From an uncultured Christensenella sp. (lineage in GTDB: Bacteria > Bacillota > Clostridia > Christensenellales > Borkfalkiaceae): a stretch of 64,000 bases of DNA. Below the pieces are notes generated by a model. That model saw only the letters and a list, made by a program, of their open reading frames with translations. It did not search any database and was not told the DNA's origin. Below are positions 1 through 7,921 of this stretch, piece after piece (positions within the stretch are counted from its first letter, which is position 1; every line of letters begins with the position of its first letter). The translations under genes and the position numbers were made by a program. The stretch spans positions 124,184 through 188,183 of the forward strand of contig CAJUGI010000004.1 of assembly GCA_910586065.1 (NCBI GenBank), read 5' to 3'.

Positions 1-14
1 ATACCAGGAGTACT

Positions 15-65
15 TAATAAAAGAGAGGGCGCAAAGATTAAATCTTTGCGCCCTCTCTTTTATTA
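15..65. terminator. Bidirectional intrinsic terminator
   Basis: Two perfect 25-base arms around a single central base form a strong stem with a T-run on either strand. It ends the leftward rsmG/SLOG operon and would also stop transcription entering from the left. Confidence 0.85.
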
Positions 66-70
66 ATCGA

Positions 71-520
71 TTAAAGCCCTATAATTTTAAGTTCTTTTTT
101 CCGCGCGTAATTTACGGTGTAGAAAGTTCCGCCTTCATCTTTTCTGAGAAAGTAAACCAAAACATTGCTGTTATCAACCATAAATCTGTCGCGTGCCTGC
201 ATACAACCGTTAAAATAGTGTGACGAAAGCAAAATCTGTTCGTCGCTGTTATCCAAAATTCGTTTATATCTGATTTTGTCATGCCCGGAATAGGAATCGC
301 TTTGACCTTCGCACGGAACGCAGGCTATAAGTTTTACGTCATAATTTTTTTTTAATGAAATAACACATTCGGCGGCGGCAAGGTCGAAACCGACCGCCAT
401 ACCGCAATAAAAAATTACGACGCCAGAAATTATTAAATTTTTAATTACTCTTTCAAGAAGTTCCGCATCAAAATCTTTAAGCTCGTAGCGGTGTCCGGTA
501 AAAGCGCAACTTTTTATCAT
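71..520 (-). CDS. SLOG-family (DUF1273/YpsA-like) protein
   Basis: The 149-residue protein has the SLOG-type N-terminal signature (CAFTGHR, residues 5-11) and a second nucleotide-binding-like segment (YCGMAVGFDLAAAE, about residues 38-51). These match DUF1273/YpsA/YoqJ-like Rossmann proteins of Firmicutes. The family is thought to bind nucleotide-like ligands, but no defined reaction is known. A good ribosome site (AAGGTGAATT) precedes the ATG. It starts 8 bases after the rsmG stop on the same strand, so the two genes are probably cotranscribed and share the terminator at the window start. Family assignment is fairly sure; function is open. Confidence 0.75.
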   Translation of the reverse strand: MIKSCAFTGHRYELKDFDAELLERVIKNLIISGVVIFYCGMAVGFDLAAAECVISLKKNYDVKLIACVPCEGQSDSYSGHDKIRYKRILDNSDEQILLSSHYFNGCMQARDRFMVDNSNVLVYFLRKDEGGTFYTVNYARKKELKIIGL

Positions 521-528
521 AATTCACC

Positions 529-1215
529 TTAAAGCGGTTTTTTTCTTTCCAATCCTCTGCCGCGCGGATACTTCAAAGGGGTGGCGCAAACTTTTTTTAT
601 TACAATTGCAGACCTTTTTCCGCAATTTTCAGGAAGGTCCAAACGAATAATTTTTTCAATCTTTCCGCCCAATACCTCAATTGCTTTTAAACTTTCATCA
701 AGTTCTGCTTCACACTCACTTTTATACGCAATAAAACTGCCTCCGACTTTTACGAAGGGCAAACAGTATTCGCATAAAGTGTTCAACTTTGCAACGGCGC
801 GTGCGGTGGCAATATCGAATTTTTCACGCAAGTTTTCATTATGCGCCCCTTCCTCGGCGCGGATATTAAGAACTTTTACACCGACAAAACCCAATTTTTC
901 CACAACCTTTTTAAGAAATTCACATTTTTTCCCCGTACTTTCGATTAAAGTGAACTTTAAATCATCCCTTACAATCTTTAAAGGAATGGATGGAAACCCT
1001 CCTCCGGAACCTATTTCAACAACGGCGGCTCCGTTTAAAAAATTATTTTCAGGCAAAATACTGTCCAAAAAATGTTTTATATAAATCTCTTTTTCGTCGG
1101 TAATTGAAGTTAAATTATATTTTTCGTTATATTCAATCAATAAATTCTTGAAAATTTCAAATTTTGCTTTATAATTTTCATCCGAAAAATAACCGCTTAA
1201 AAAACTGTAATCCAT
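529..1215 (-). CDS. rsmG: 16S rRNA (guanine527-N7)-methyltransferase RsmG
   Basis: RsmG (GidB) methylates G527 of 16S rRNA using S-adenosylmethionine. The 228-residue length is typical. The SAM-binding loop VEIGSGGGFPSIPLKI is near residues 66-81, followed by the family segment FDIATARAVAKLN and the conserved C-terminal PRGRGLERKKPL. It reads away from the candidate replication origin and dnaN. rsmG is often near oriC in Firmicutes, but usually beside mnmG/noc, which are not seen here. The start ATG lies at the edge of the AT-rich origin-like region. Confidence 0.95.
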   Translation of the reverse strand: MDYSFLSGYFSDENYKAKFEIFKNLLIEYNEKYNLTSITDEKEIYIKHFLDSILPENNFLNGAAVVEIGSGGGFPSIPLKIVRDDLKFTLIESTGKKCEFLKKVVEKLGFVGVKVLNIRAEEGAHNENLREKFDIATARAVAKLNTLCEYCLPFVKVGGSFIAYKSECEAELDESLKAIEVLGGKIEKIIRLDLPENCGKRSAIVIKKVCATPLKYPRGRGLERKKPL

Positions 1216-1575
1216 ACAAAAATAATATCATAATTTATTAACTTTTTCAACTCCTGAAGTTATTAACAATTAATAAAATAAGTGGATAACTCAACTTTTT
1301 TATGTATCAAATTTTTTTTTGCGGCTTTTTTAAAAAATTTTAAGTTTTTTATTATCGGGGTTATGCACTTATTAAGAAACTATACACAAAAAAATTCACA
1401 AAACAATCAACATTCAAAGAGGTTGATTTTGTTGCTTTTTAAAGGCTTTTAAGTTATTATATTAATGAAATAAATCTGTTTAGAAATTATATCAACATTT
1501 CCACACCACCTATTAATAATACTTCTTATATAATTTCTTAATTAAAAAATAATATAAAAGTTACACGGAGAAAAA
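1216..1575. other. oriC: Candidate chromosomal replication origin (oriC)
   Basis: This 360-base AT-rich region separates divergent rsmG and dnaN. It holds DnaA-box-like 9-mers, each about one mismatch from TTATNCACA: AGTGGATAA at 1281-1289 (complement TTATCCACT), TTATGCACT at 1361-1369 and CTATACACA at 1380-1388. Long A/T tracts at about 1305-1355 could serve as an unwinding element. The dnaN promoter must also lie here; a TATAAT at 1529-1534 has no convincing -35. Context and boxes support oriC, but the boxes are few and imperfect. Confidence 0.55.
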
Positions 1576-2682
1576 ATGAAAGTTGTATGTGAAGGTATCG
1601 ATTTATCCGATTCCGTTTTAAAAGTAGTTAAAGCATGTTCTTCGAAAACCACTATTCCCGTTCTGGAATGCATTAAACTGACGGCAAGAAACGACGAGTT
1701 GAAACTTTCGGCAACGGACGGTGAAATATCTATATTGAAAACTATTAAAGCCGAAGTTTACGAAGAGGGAGATATTTGCGTACCGGGCAGGTATTTTGCA
1801 GATTTTATTAAAAAACTGGAAGGAGTGCAGATTACTCTTTCTTCCGACGGCAAAAAAATGGATATTGTTTACGCTGACAGTCAGACGAGTATGCAGGTTC
1901 TTTCGGCGGATGATTTTCCTAAAATAGATACTGAAATTAACGAGAGCAGTTTTAAGGTAAAGACTTCGGATTTAAAGAAATTTATTAGCGCCACTTCGTT
2001 TTGCTGCGCAACGGACGATTCGCGTCCCATTTTAAAGGGCTGCCAGTTTTTGATAAACGGGGACGAAGTGTGCGTTACTTCGCTTGACGGATTCCGTCTT
2101 GCAACCATAAACGGTAAAGTAAGCGGCAGCGCCGGTAATATGGAAATAGTTTGCCCTGCGAGAACACTGAACGAAATCGAAAAAATGCTCCCCGACGGTA
2201 ACGACGAAACGGAAATATTTATTCAGCGCGGAATTATTCTTGTAGCGGTGGAAAATACGGTTTTGACTTCGCGTCTTTACGGCGGAGATTTTATAAAGAA
2301 AGACAATATTATTCCCAAATCGTTTATAACGACTGTTACGGTTGAAAAGGATAAACTTAAAGCAAGCATAGAGCGTGCGGCTATTCTTGTAAGAAACGAT
2401 AAGAACAGTTTGATTATTTTTGATATATCGGGTGACAAAATAGAAATTTCTTCCGCGTCGGAAATAGGTAACGTTCAGGAACCGGTAAAGGCGGAAACGG
2501 ACGGTAAAGACGTAAGAATAGCTATGAATTCGAAGTTTATTATAGAGGCCGTGAATGCGTTGGAAGAGGAAAAAATTGTGCTTTCTTTCAACAACAGCGT
2601 ACAGCCGTTTATTTGCCAGAACGAGAAAAACAAGGACAAGCTGTATTTAATTTTGCCAGTAAGGACAAGCAATAACGCTTGA
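1576..2682 (+). CDS. dnaN: DNA polymerase III beta subunit (sliding clamp)
   Basis: The 368-residue protein has the three-domain clamp architecture. It aligns throughout with DnaN, for example SKTTIPVLECIKL near residue 24, DDSRPILKGCQF near 145 and the C-terminal LILPVRTS. As a ring it tethers the replicative polymerase to DNA. A GGAG ribosome site lies 6 bases before ATG. The stop codon is TGA, which shows that TGA is a normal stop here. dnaA is not on its left: the next gene is the divergent rsmG. Confidence 0.97.
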   Translation: MKVVCEGIDLSDSVLKVVKACSSKTTIPVLECIKLTARNDELKLSATDGEISILKTIKAEVYEEGDICVPGRYFADFIKKLEGVQITLSSDGKKMDIVYADSQTSMQVLSADDFPKIDTEINESSFKVKTSDLKKFISATSFCCATDDSRPILKGCQFLINGDEVCVTSLDGFRLATINGKVSGSAGNMEIVCPARTLNEIEKMLPDGNDETEIFIQRGIILVAVENTVLTSRLYGGDFIKKDNIIPKSFITTVTVEKDKLKASIERAAILVRNDKNSLIIFDISGDKIEISSASEIGNVQEPVKAETDGKDVRIAMNSKFIIEAVNALEEEKIVLSFNNSVQPFICQNEKNKDKLYLILPVRTSNNA

Positions 2683-2708
2683 CTTTGAGAGTTTTTCCAT
2701 TATATAAT
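2679..2708 (+). promoter_or_regulatory. Promoter for rpmH-rnpA operon
   Basis: TTGACT (2679-2684) and TATAAT (2703-2708) are separated by 18 bases. The -35 overlaps the dnaN stop codon. About 100 bases of leader follow before rpmH, including an 8-base stem (2718-2725 with 2760-2767). Confidence 0.7.
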
Positions 2709-2813
2709 ATGTAAGCTAAAATGCATATAGGCGGCGCATAACTTTGTTTACGCGTTGTTTGCATTTTTATTAAAGTTAAATATAAGTAATAAATCTTAAA
2801 AAGGAAAATGGAT

Positions 2814-2948
2814 ATGAAAAGAACTTATCAACCTAAAAAGAGACAGAGATCGAAAGTTCACGGTTTCAGAAAGAGAATGGCAACCACTGCAGGCAGAAAA
2901 GTTTTAAAGAGAAGAAGAAATAAAGGCAGAAAACACCTTACGGCGTAA
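2814..2948 (+). CDS. rpmH: Ribosomal protein bL34
   Basis: This 44-residue basic protein begins MKRTYQPKKRQRSK and ends RRRNKGRKHLTA, the near-universal L34 pattern. It is a structural protein of the large ribosomal subunit. The in-frame ATG at 2808 is only 2 bases after the AAGGA ribosome site, whereas 2814 is 8 bases after it and matches the conserved N-terminus, so 2814 is chosen. It is followed by rnpA, as in most bacteria. Confidence 0.95.
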   Translation: MKRTYQPKKRQRSKVHGFRKRMATTAGRKVLKRRRNKGRKHLTA

Positions 2949-2951
2949 TAA

Positions 2952-3278
2952 GTGAACTATCTCAGGATAAAGAAAAACGCCGATTTTCAAAAGCTGTTTA
3001 AAAAGGGGAAAAAGGTATTTTCCCCTTATATAACGTTATTGTATTTTCCATCGCAAAAAACCGGTATGGGGGTGGCGGTTTCGAAAAAACACGGTAAAGC
3101 GGTTAAAAGAAACAGGATAAAAAGACTGTTACGCGCTGCTTTTAAAGAAACCTGCCCTGCGTTGAAAAATCCGTGTTCCTGTATTTTAATACCTAAAGTT
3201 GCGGAAGAATACAGTTTGAAAAGCTTTAAAAAAAGTTTGGTAATCTGTTTTAACAAGATAAACTCATGCGAAAATTAA
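2952..3278 (+). CDS. rnpA: Ribonuclease P protein component
   Basis: RnpA is the protein cofactor of RNase P, which matures the 5' ends of tRNAs. The 108-residue protein begins at GTG, four bases after the rpmH stop. It has the family's N-terminal LRIKKNADFQKLFKKGKK and the RNA-binding signature KRNRIKRLLRAAF (about residues 54-66). Its end overlaps yidD by 13 bases, indicating translational coupling in rpmH-rnpA-yidD-yidC-jag. Confidence 0.95.
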   Translation: MNYLRIKKNADFQKLFKKGKKVFSPYITLLYFPSQKTGMGVAVSKKHGKAVKRNRIKRLLRAAFKETCPALKNPCSCILIPKVAEEYSLKSFKKSLVICFNKINSCEN

Positions 3279-3541
3279 GAGTTTTTAAGCGCAGGTATTT
3301 AAAGCCGGTTTTTAAAATGCTTTTTATGCGGCTTATCGTGTTTTATCAGAAAAATCTTTCCCGTCATACCTGTCTTTACGAACCCACGTGTTCGGAATAT
3401 ATGAAACGCTCGATTAATAACAAAGGCGTTATTCTCGGAATTTTATACGGTTGCTGGAGATTATTGCGCTGTAATCCCTTTTCCAAAGGCGGTTACAATC
3501 CGGCTCCCGAAAAATATTTCAGATTAAAATGGGTTCTGTAA
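3266..3541 (+). CDS. yidD: Membrane protein insertion efficiency factor YidD
   Basis: The 91-residue protein has the YidD (DUF37) core: YQKNLSRHTCLYEPTCSEY near residues 28-46, then GCWRLLRCNPFSKGGYNP near residues 62-79. The conserved Cys and basic residues are present. YidD assists membrane-protein insertion and is encoded between rnpA and yidC in most bacteria, as here. The N-terminus (about 15 extra residues) overlaps rnpA; a slightly downstream start is possible. Confidence 0.92.
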   Translation: MRKLRVFKRRYLKPVFKMLFMRLIVFYQKNLSRHTCLYEPTCSEYMKRSINNKGVILGILYGCWRLLRCNPFSKGGYNPAPEKYFRLKWVL

Positions 3542-3562
3542 TAAATTAACGGAAATAAATTT

Positions 3563-5002
3563 ATGGAAATTTCAACTCTCCTTGCGGTTTCGCAAAACTT
3601 TATAGATTTTGCCGTGGACAGTATACCTTCGGTTACTCTGAACTGGATAGGCAACCTTATAAAATGGTTGTTTGATTTATTTCAGGGCGTTTACGGCGGT
3701 GCGATTCTCGGAACGGTTATATTTACGCTTATTTTAAAGACGGTAACCAGCCCGATAGATATTTTCACCAGAATAAAGCAGAAAAAGCAGTCGCTTTTGA
3801 TGAAGAGTATGCGTCCGCAGATGGAAAAACTGCAGAAACAGTACGCTAACGATAAAAATATGTATAGTCAGAAGGTTATGGAGCTTCAGAAAGCACACGG
3901 TATAAACCCGCTTGGAGCATGCCTTCCGATGATAGTTTCAATCGTAATCTTTATGATTGTTATAGGCGCGTTTTCCACTTATTCGAACTTTGCAACGTTA
4001 ACTACCTATAACAATATGGTAGGCGCATATAACGACAGTGTTGAAACTTATATTTACGCAACGTACGCCGAAGAAGAGGCTGTTTCTCTTTTGAATCTTG
4101 AAGAAGGACAGAAACCCGAAGAGATTAAACTTAATTTAAACGGCAAGGAATCAACATATTATCTGGTAAACGTTAAAAACGCCGGCACGGACAAGGATAA
4201 CTTTTTAATAAGGGTAAGAAACACGGTAAATCCCGAAGGCGAAGCGGAACACCGCGAAAATTACTGGCTTGAAGAAGGCAGTTTTATGGTGGATTTCGAT
4301 AAATTTTCCGCTTATCTTGCTTCGGTAGATTCTTCTTTTACCGTTGATAAGCAGACGGAATTCGCAGGATTTTCAGAGAGTAAAAAGTTTGAAAGAGTGG
4401 CTTCGTTCGTTCAGCTCAACGCAAGGTCGGCTGCGGCGGACAATTATCACGAAAACCGCGGGTTTTCGGCTTTCGGCTGGATAGGTAACGTTTGGTACGC
4501 CGATTCGATGTTGAATAAGGAAGTTCCCGATTTCAACAATTTCCAGTCTTCGATTTCGCGTGCCGTAGGCGCCGGAATGAGCACGACGTACGAACCGAGC
4601 TATATAGAAGTTACTTATAATCTCGGAAACGGCATAGGCAATGAAATGAATACCTTTAACGGATATTTCGTGCTTGTAGTGCTTTCGGTAGGTACAATGT
4701 TCCTGCAACAGTTTATAACGATGCGGGCTCAAAAGGACGCCAACGAATTGAGTTCTGTTGACGGTTCTGCGGCAAAGACTAATAAATGGATGATGATTAT
4801 GATGCCGATAATATTCGGCGTATTCTCGTTCTTCTATTCCGCCGCGTTTTCGGTTTATATGATAACGAGCAACGTTTATTCGCTTGCTATGACTTTGATT
4901 ACGAATAAAATAGTGGACGTAAAGTTTGCAAAACATGGAGAAGCGTATCTTGCAAAGAAGAGAAAAAGCAGACAGCCGTCAACAACAAAGAGGTTCAGAT
5001 AA
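3563..5002 (+). CDS. yidC: Membrane insertase YidC/OxaA with a long extracellular insert
   Basis: YidC inserts and folds membrane proteins, alone or with Sec. The core is recognisable: a first transmembrane segment near residues 45-65, the cytoplasmic hairpin with KSMRPQMEKLQKQY and LQKAHGINPLGACLPM (about residues 75-120), then transmembrane segments near 120-142, 365-385 and 410-445. At 479 residues it is much longer than the usual ~260-residue Gram-positive YidC. The extra ~200 residues (about 150-360) fall in the extracytoplasmic loop between the second and third core segments. No signal-peptide lipobox was seen. The stop overlaps the jag start (TAATG). Confidence 0.93.
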   Translation: MEISTLLAVSQNFIDFAVDSIPSVTLNWIGNLIKWLFDLFQGVYGGAILGTVIFTLILKTVTSPIDIFTRIKQKKQSLLMKSMRPQMEKLQKQYANDKNMYSQKVMELQKAHGINPLGACLPMIVSIVIFMIVIGAFSTYSNFATLTTYNNMVGAYNDSVETYIYATYAEEEAVSLLNLEEGQKPEEIKLNLNGKESTYYLVNVKNAGTDKDNFLIRVRNTVNPEGEAEHRENYWLEEGSFMVDFDKFSAYLASVDSSFTVDKQTEFAGFSESKKFERVASFVQLNARSAAADNYHENRGFSAFGWIGNVWYADSMLNKEVPDFNNFQSSISRAVGAGMSTTYEPSYIEVTYNLGNGIGNEMNTFNGYFVLVVLSVGTMFLQQFITMRAQKDANELSSVDGSAAKTNKWMMIMMPIIFGVFSFFYSAAFSVYMITSNVYSLAMTLITNKIVDVKFAKHGEAYLAKKRKSRQPSTTKRFR

Positions 5003-5880
5003 TGGAAGAAAACAACGTATTCACAGGAAAAACCCTTGACGAGGCAATTAATAACGGATTAATCGAATTGAGATTAACCCGTGACGAAGCTGAAATCACG
5101 GTGTTGGAAGAAGGAAAAAAGAAACTTTTCAGTTCGGTAAAAGCCAAAGTCAGGGTTACGAAAAAACGTTCCGACGGAAAAAAGGCACAGGATTTTATTG
5201 TACAACTGCTTGAAATTATAGGGGTTAAGTCCGAATGCGAGGTTATTTCGGATGAAGATTCGCTTAATATCAATATAAAAACTTCGAACTCGGCAAGAGT
5301 TATCGGTAAGCGCGGCGACGTGCTGGACGCGATTCAGACTATTGCCGGAGCTTATACGAATATCGGCAAGGACGAATATAAAAAAGTTGTAGTTGACTGC
5401 GAAAATTACCGCGCTCAACGTGAACAGACTTTGAAGGAGCTTGCGTTAAAACTTGCCTCGAAGGCGATTGAAACGGGCAGAAAGATGACGCTTGAGCCTA
5501 TGACGCCTTATGAAAGACGGATTATCCACGCAACCCTGATGGATAACGACCAGATTAAAACCGTTTCTGAGGGAAACGAACCGGCGCGTTATATTGCCGT
5601 GATTCCAAACAATGCGAAGCCTTATGACAAGGGCATACGTTACGGTGAAAAGAGACCTCAGGGCAGAGATAGCCGTTTTGGAGGAAGAGAAGGAAGGGGC
5701 GGCCGCGACAGCCGTGGCGGCGGAAGAAGGGATTCGCGCGGAGGAGACAGGCGCTCTTCAGGCGGCGGCAAACCCAGAGGGAAAAAGGAAATTTATTTCG
5801 GCGCGTTCCTTGGAAACAGTAAAAGCGGTGAAACCGAAGTAAAAGAAAACCCCGCAAACGAAGAAGATAACAAGGATTAA
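5002..5880 (+). CDS. jag: RNA-binding protein Jag/KhpB with RGG-like tail
   Basis: The order is a Jag_N domain (about residues 1-50), a KH domain with INIKTSNSARVIGKRGDVLD (about 89-108) and an R3H domain with PMTPYERRIIHATL (about 165-178). Jag/KhpB binds RNA and influences cell division and elongation in Firmicutes. The protein is 292 residues, against about 205 for common homologues. The surplus is a C-terminal Gly/Arg-rich tail (about 213-260) with repeated RGG/RDSRGG motifs. It is coupled to yidC by a one-base overlap. Confidence 0.93.
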   Translation: MEENNVFTGKTLDEAINNGLIELRLTRDEAEITVLEEGKKKLFSSVKAKVRVTKKRSDGKKAQDFIVQLLEIIGVKSECEVISDEDSLNINIKTSNSARVIGKRGDVLDAIQTIAGAYTNIGKDEYKKVVVDCENYRAQREQTLKELALKLASKAIETGRKMTLEPMTPYERRIIHATLMDNDQIKTVSEGNEPARYIAVIPNNAKPYDKGIRYGEKRPQGRDSRFGGREGRGGRDSRGGGRRDSRGGDRRSSGGGKPRGKKEIYFGAFLGNSKSGETEVKENPANEEDNKD

Positions 5881-5881
5881 T

Positions 5882-6202
5882 ATGTCGGTGCTTGAAAGCG
5901 ATAAAATCGACGGCGTTGCGGTAAGCGGAGAAGATAAAGTTTTAAACCTGTTGATAACGGACCATCTTGATTTTAAAGATGAATACAAACATTTGTTGAC
6001 TTTGCAGGAAAAAATCAACGCGTATCTTGGTTTTATCGAGGCGGAACAGTATCGTGAAATTTATCCGGACAGCGATATAGAAAGCTTTATTATAGAGATT
6101 CACTTTAAACATAAAATTACGGATAATTGCAGAAAGTTTATAAAAACGGTTAATAACCAAATTGGTGAAATTAACACAATCTGCATTATTGTTGAAAATT
6201 GA
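5882..6202 (+). CDS. DUF6572-type hypothetical protein
   Basis: This 106-residue acidic protein begins MSVLESDKIDGVAV and contains LLITDHLDFKDEYKHLLTLQEKINAYLGF, which I recognise as the DUF6572 pattern. No catalytic motif or membrane segment is visible and the function is unknown. It starts one base after the jag stop, so it is the last gene of the origin-proximal operon. The placement next to jag may be incidental. Confidence 0.7.
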   Translation: MSVLESDKIDGVAVSGEDKVLNLLITDHLDFKDEYKHLLTLQEKINAYLGFIEAEQYREIYPDSDIESFIIEIHFKHKITDNCRKFIKTVNNQIGEINTICIIVEN

Positions 6203-6227
6203 ATTTATTTAAAAAAGATAAATATAT

Positions 6228-6270
6228 TGATGGTTTTCGGCTAAACACATCATTAAAAAAACCGAGGAGA
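6228..6270 (+). promoter_or_regulatory. PreQ1-I riboswitch (aptamer)
   Basis: P1 is TGATG (6228-6232) paired with CATCA (6248-6252). Loop segment TCGG (6237-6240) can form a pseudoknot with CCGA (6262-6265) after an A-rich tail (AAAAAAA). A C follows the loop strand at 6241, where the ligand-binding C sits in this class. The H-type pseudoknot layout fits preQ1-I, and the downstream gene encodes a preQ1/queuosine-precursor transporter. Confidence 0.72.
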
Positions 6271-6285
6271 TGCAAATTTTAAAGA

Positions 6286-6322
6286 TTGCGGAAAGTCCTT
6301 GGAAACTTTCCGCTTTTTTTTA
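6286..6322 (+). terminator. Riboswitch expression-platform terminator
   Basis: GCGGAAAG (6288-6295) pairs with CTTTCCGC (6306-6313) around a TCCTTGGAAA loop and is followed by a run of eight T. It lies between the aptamer and queT, so ligand-dependent premature termination is the likely control. Confidence 0.8.
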
Positions 6323-6345
6323 AGCCGAAATTTACGAAAAACACT

Positions 6346-6936
6346 ATGAAAAACTTTTTTACCACAAAAAGACTGTGCCGCGCGGGAGTTATCGCCGCAC
6401 TGTACGTCGCACTCACCTATGCGTTCGGCGCCATAGCGTACAGCGGATTTTTGGAAATTCGTCCCGCCGAGGCGTTGACGATTTTGCCGCTGTTCTTTCC
6501 GGAGGCGGTGCCTGCCCTTTGGATAGGATGCATGCTTGCCAATCTCGGTTCGCAGTTCATTATGTACGACGTGCCGCTTGGCGGACTTGCAACTCTTGTA
6601 GCGGCACTGTGCACCTACGGCGTTGGCAGACTGATTAAAAACCACGTTTTGAGAATGGCGGTAGGCGGAATTTTTCCCGTATTGGTAAACGCTTTTGTAA
6701 TTCCTTTCGTCATTATTCTTTGCGGCGGCGCGGAAGGATTTGATACCACGGTTATTGCATACTGGACTTTCTTCGGTTCGCTTTGCGCAACGCAGGCGCT
6801 GTGGGTTTACGGACTCGGCTCGCTGCTTTATGCCGGTATTTACGGTTTGCAAAAGAAAGGGATATCTGTGTTTACGGATAAACCGAAACGAACTTTGGAA
6901 GAGCCGGAACATTCCGAACAAAATACGCAACAGTAA
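6346..6936 (+). CDS. queT: QueT-family queuosine precursor transporter
   Basis: This membrane protein of about 196 residues has roughly five to six hydrophobic segments and the family motif IRPAEALTILPLFFPEAVPALWIGCMLANL. QueT (DUF988) is the substrate-binding S component of ECF transporters for queuosine precursors such as preQ1. An upstream TTG frame runs through the terminator stem; ATG 6346 is chosen because it lies after the terminator and gives the usual N-terminus (TTKRLCRAGVIAALYVALT). The ribosome site is weak. A preQ1-type riboswitch directly upstream supports the substrate. Confidence 0.9.
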   Translation: MKNFFTTKRLCRAGVIAALYVALTYAFGAIAYSGFLEIRPAEALTILPLFFPEAVPALWIGCMLANLGSQFIMYDVPLGGLATLVAALCTYGVGRLIKNHVLRMAVGGIFPVLVNAFVIPFVIILCGGAEGFDTTVIAYWTFFGSLCATQALWVYGLGSLLYAGIYGLQKKGISVFTDKPKRTLEEPEHSEQNTQQ

Positions 6937-6948
6937 CGGACAATTAAG

Positions 6949-6981
6949 AAACACCGGTAATGCTTAGCATTACCGGTGTTT
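6949..6981. terminator. Intrinsic terminator after queT
   Basis: Perfect 15-base arms (6949-6963 and 6967-6981, core ACACCGGTAATGC) around a 3-base loop, with A/T tracts on each side. Confidence 0.85.
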
Positions 6982-7013
6982 AATTATTTAATCATAAAAA
7001 AGAGGGGATTTCT

Positions 7014-7170
7014 ATGATAATCGATTTTAAAAGACAATTGATTTATTAAAAGAATGCCGGCTTATATTGTCGGGACAAATTCGCCGTTTGTCTTTTCAGA
7101 ACAGAATAAAAATCTTGAAAATAAATTCAAGGGCAAGGAATTAAAGAATTATAAAATAAACCCCGCTTAA
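7014..7170 (+). pseudogene. Possible decayed small gene
   Basis: A strong ribosome site (AGAGGGG) precedes ATG 7014, but that frame gives only 11 codons (MIIDFKRQLIY) before TAA. A second frame, shifted by +1, runs from ATG 7054 to TAA 7168 and would encode 38 residues (MPAYIVGTNSPFVFSEQN...). The pair looks like a gene broken by a frameshift, but no family is recognised and chance cannot be excluded. A terminator begins inside the last codons. Confidence 0.25.
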
Positions 7171-7194
7171 AGTAAATGCTAAGCGGGGTTTATT
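7155..7194. terminator. Bidirectional terminator
   Basis: AATAAACCCCGCTTA (7155-7169) is complementary to TAAGCGGGGTTTATT (7180-7194). It serves the leftward membrane-protein gene and any rightward transcript. Confidence 0.85.
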
Positions 7195-7195
7195 A

Positions 7196-7870
7196 TTATC
7201 GGTTCTTTCTTGATTTAAGTTTTTCCTTTATTTGTTTTATATGGTCGAGTATGTAGATTAGATATCCGATTATAACGAAAATCGCGATTAAAATTATCAG
7301 CCAGGTAAAAAATCCGCCCCAGCCAAGGTTGTCTACGTTTAAAAAGAAATAGGGATAGACGACGGCCGTAGTTTCGTGGTTTACTATAGCGGAGCGGATA
7401 AGAATGAATGCTACGTAAACCAGAGGCATAATAAGCGAGAGCAGAGGATAGGACCATTTTGTTTTGCCGTGTTCGTAAAACAGCACCCAGTCCAATATAA
7501 ACATTATCGGCAGAATGAGGTGCAGGGTAAGATTACTTAATGACGTGAAATATTCAACAGGCGTTTTGTCCTTTGCAAGCAGAATGTTGTAGACAAGAAA
7601 GGTTACCGCAATCATAATCATACACATAAACTTGAAAGTGGGGGCGAGCGTGCAGGCGCCGTCTTCTTTTTTGTTTGCCGCTTTTACGGTGAACACAAGT
7701 GATGTAAACATAAAGCCTAAGCAGATATAATTGCTGAGATTTGTATAATAGACGTAAAAGTCGCTGTTGAACTCCGCATCGAAAAGCCCTAAGCTTGCCA
7801 AAAAGCCGATTACGCCCAGTGTGCAATAGATTGTTTGAAAAAGCAGTTGAACGTTTCTGTTTTTTATCAT
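7196..7870 (-). CDS. Pr6Pr-family membrane protein
   Basis: This 224-residue hydrophobic protein has about six transmembrane segments and the motif YYTNLSNYICLGFMF near residue 41, typical of the Pr6Pr family (FAR-17a/AIG1-like fold). Family members are uncharacterised in bacteria; distant eukaryotic relatives are esterase-like. A ribosome site (AAGGAGAC) precedes the ATG. It is separated from upstream pckG by a terminator inside its own leader, so it needs either read-through or its own promoter. Confidence 0.7.
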   Translation of the reverse strand: MIKNRNVQLLFQTIYCTLGVIGFLASLGLFDAEFNSDFYVYYTNLSNYICLGFMFTSLVFTVKAANKKEDGACTLAPTFKFMCMIMIAVTFLVYNILLAKDKTPVEYFTSLSNLTLHLILPIMFILDWVLFYEHGKTKWSYPLLSLIMPLVYVAFILIRSAIVNHETTAVVYPYFFLNVDNLGWGGFFTWLIILIAIFVIIGYLIYILDHIKQIKEKLKSRKNR

Positions 7871-7887
7871 AACTGTCTCCTTGAAAA

Positions 7888-7910
7888 ATCCGCCGTCGGT
7901 GACGGCGGAT
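7888..7910 (-). terminator. Terminator after pckG
   Basis: ATCCGCCGTC (7888-7897) and GACGGCGGAT (7901-7910) form a 10-bp stem. On the minus strand it is followed by TTTTT. Confidence 0.85.
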
Positions 7911-7921
7911 AACCTTGCGGA

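Noticed and set aside
581..1084. Rightward open frame opposite rsmG
   Set aside because: It lies wholly within rsmG on the other strand, has no ribosome site and encodes no recognisable protein.
6286..6345. Upstream TTG start for queT adding 20 residues
   Set aside because: The extension is translated from the riboswitch terminator stem and does not match the family N-terminus.
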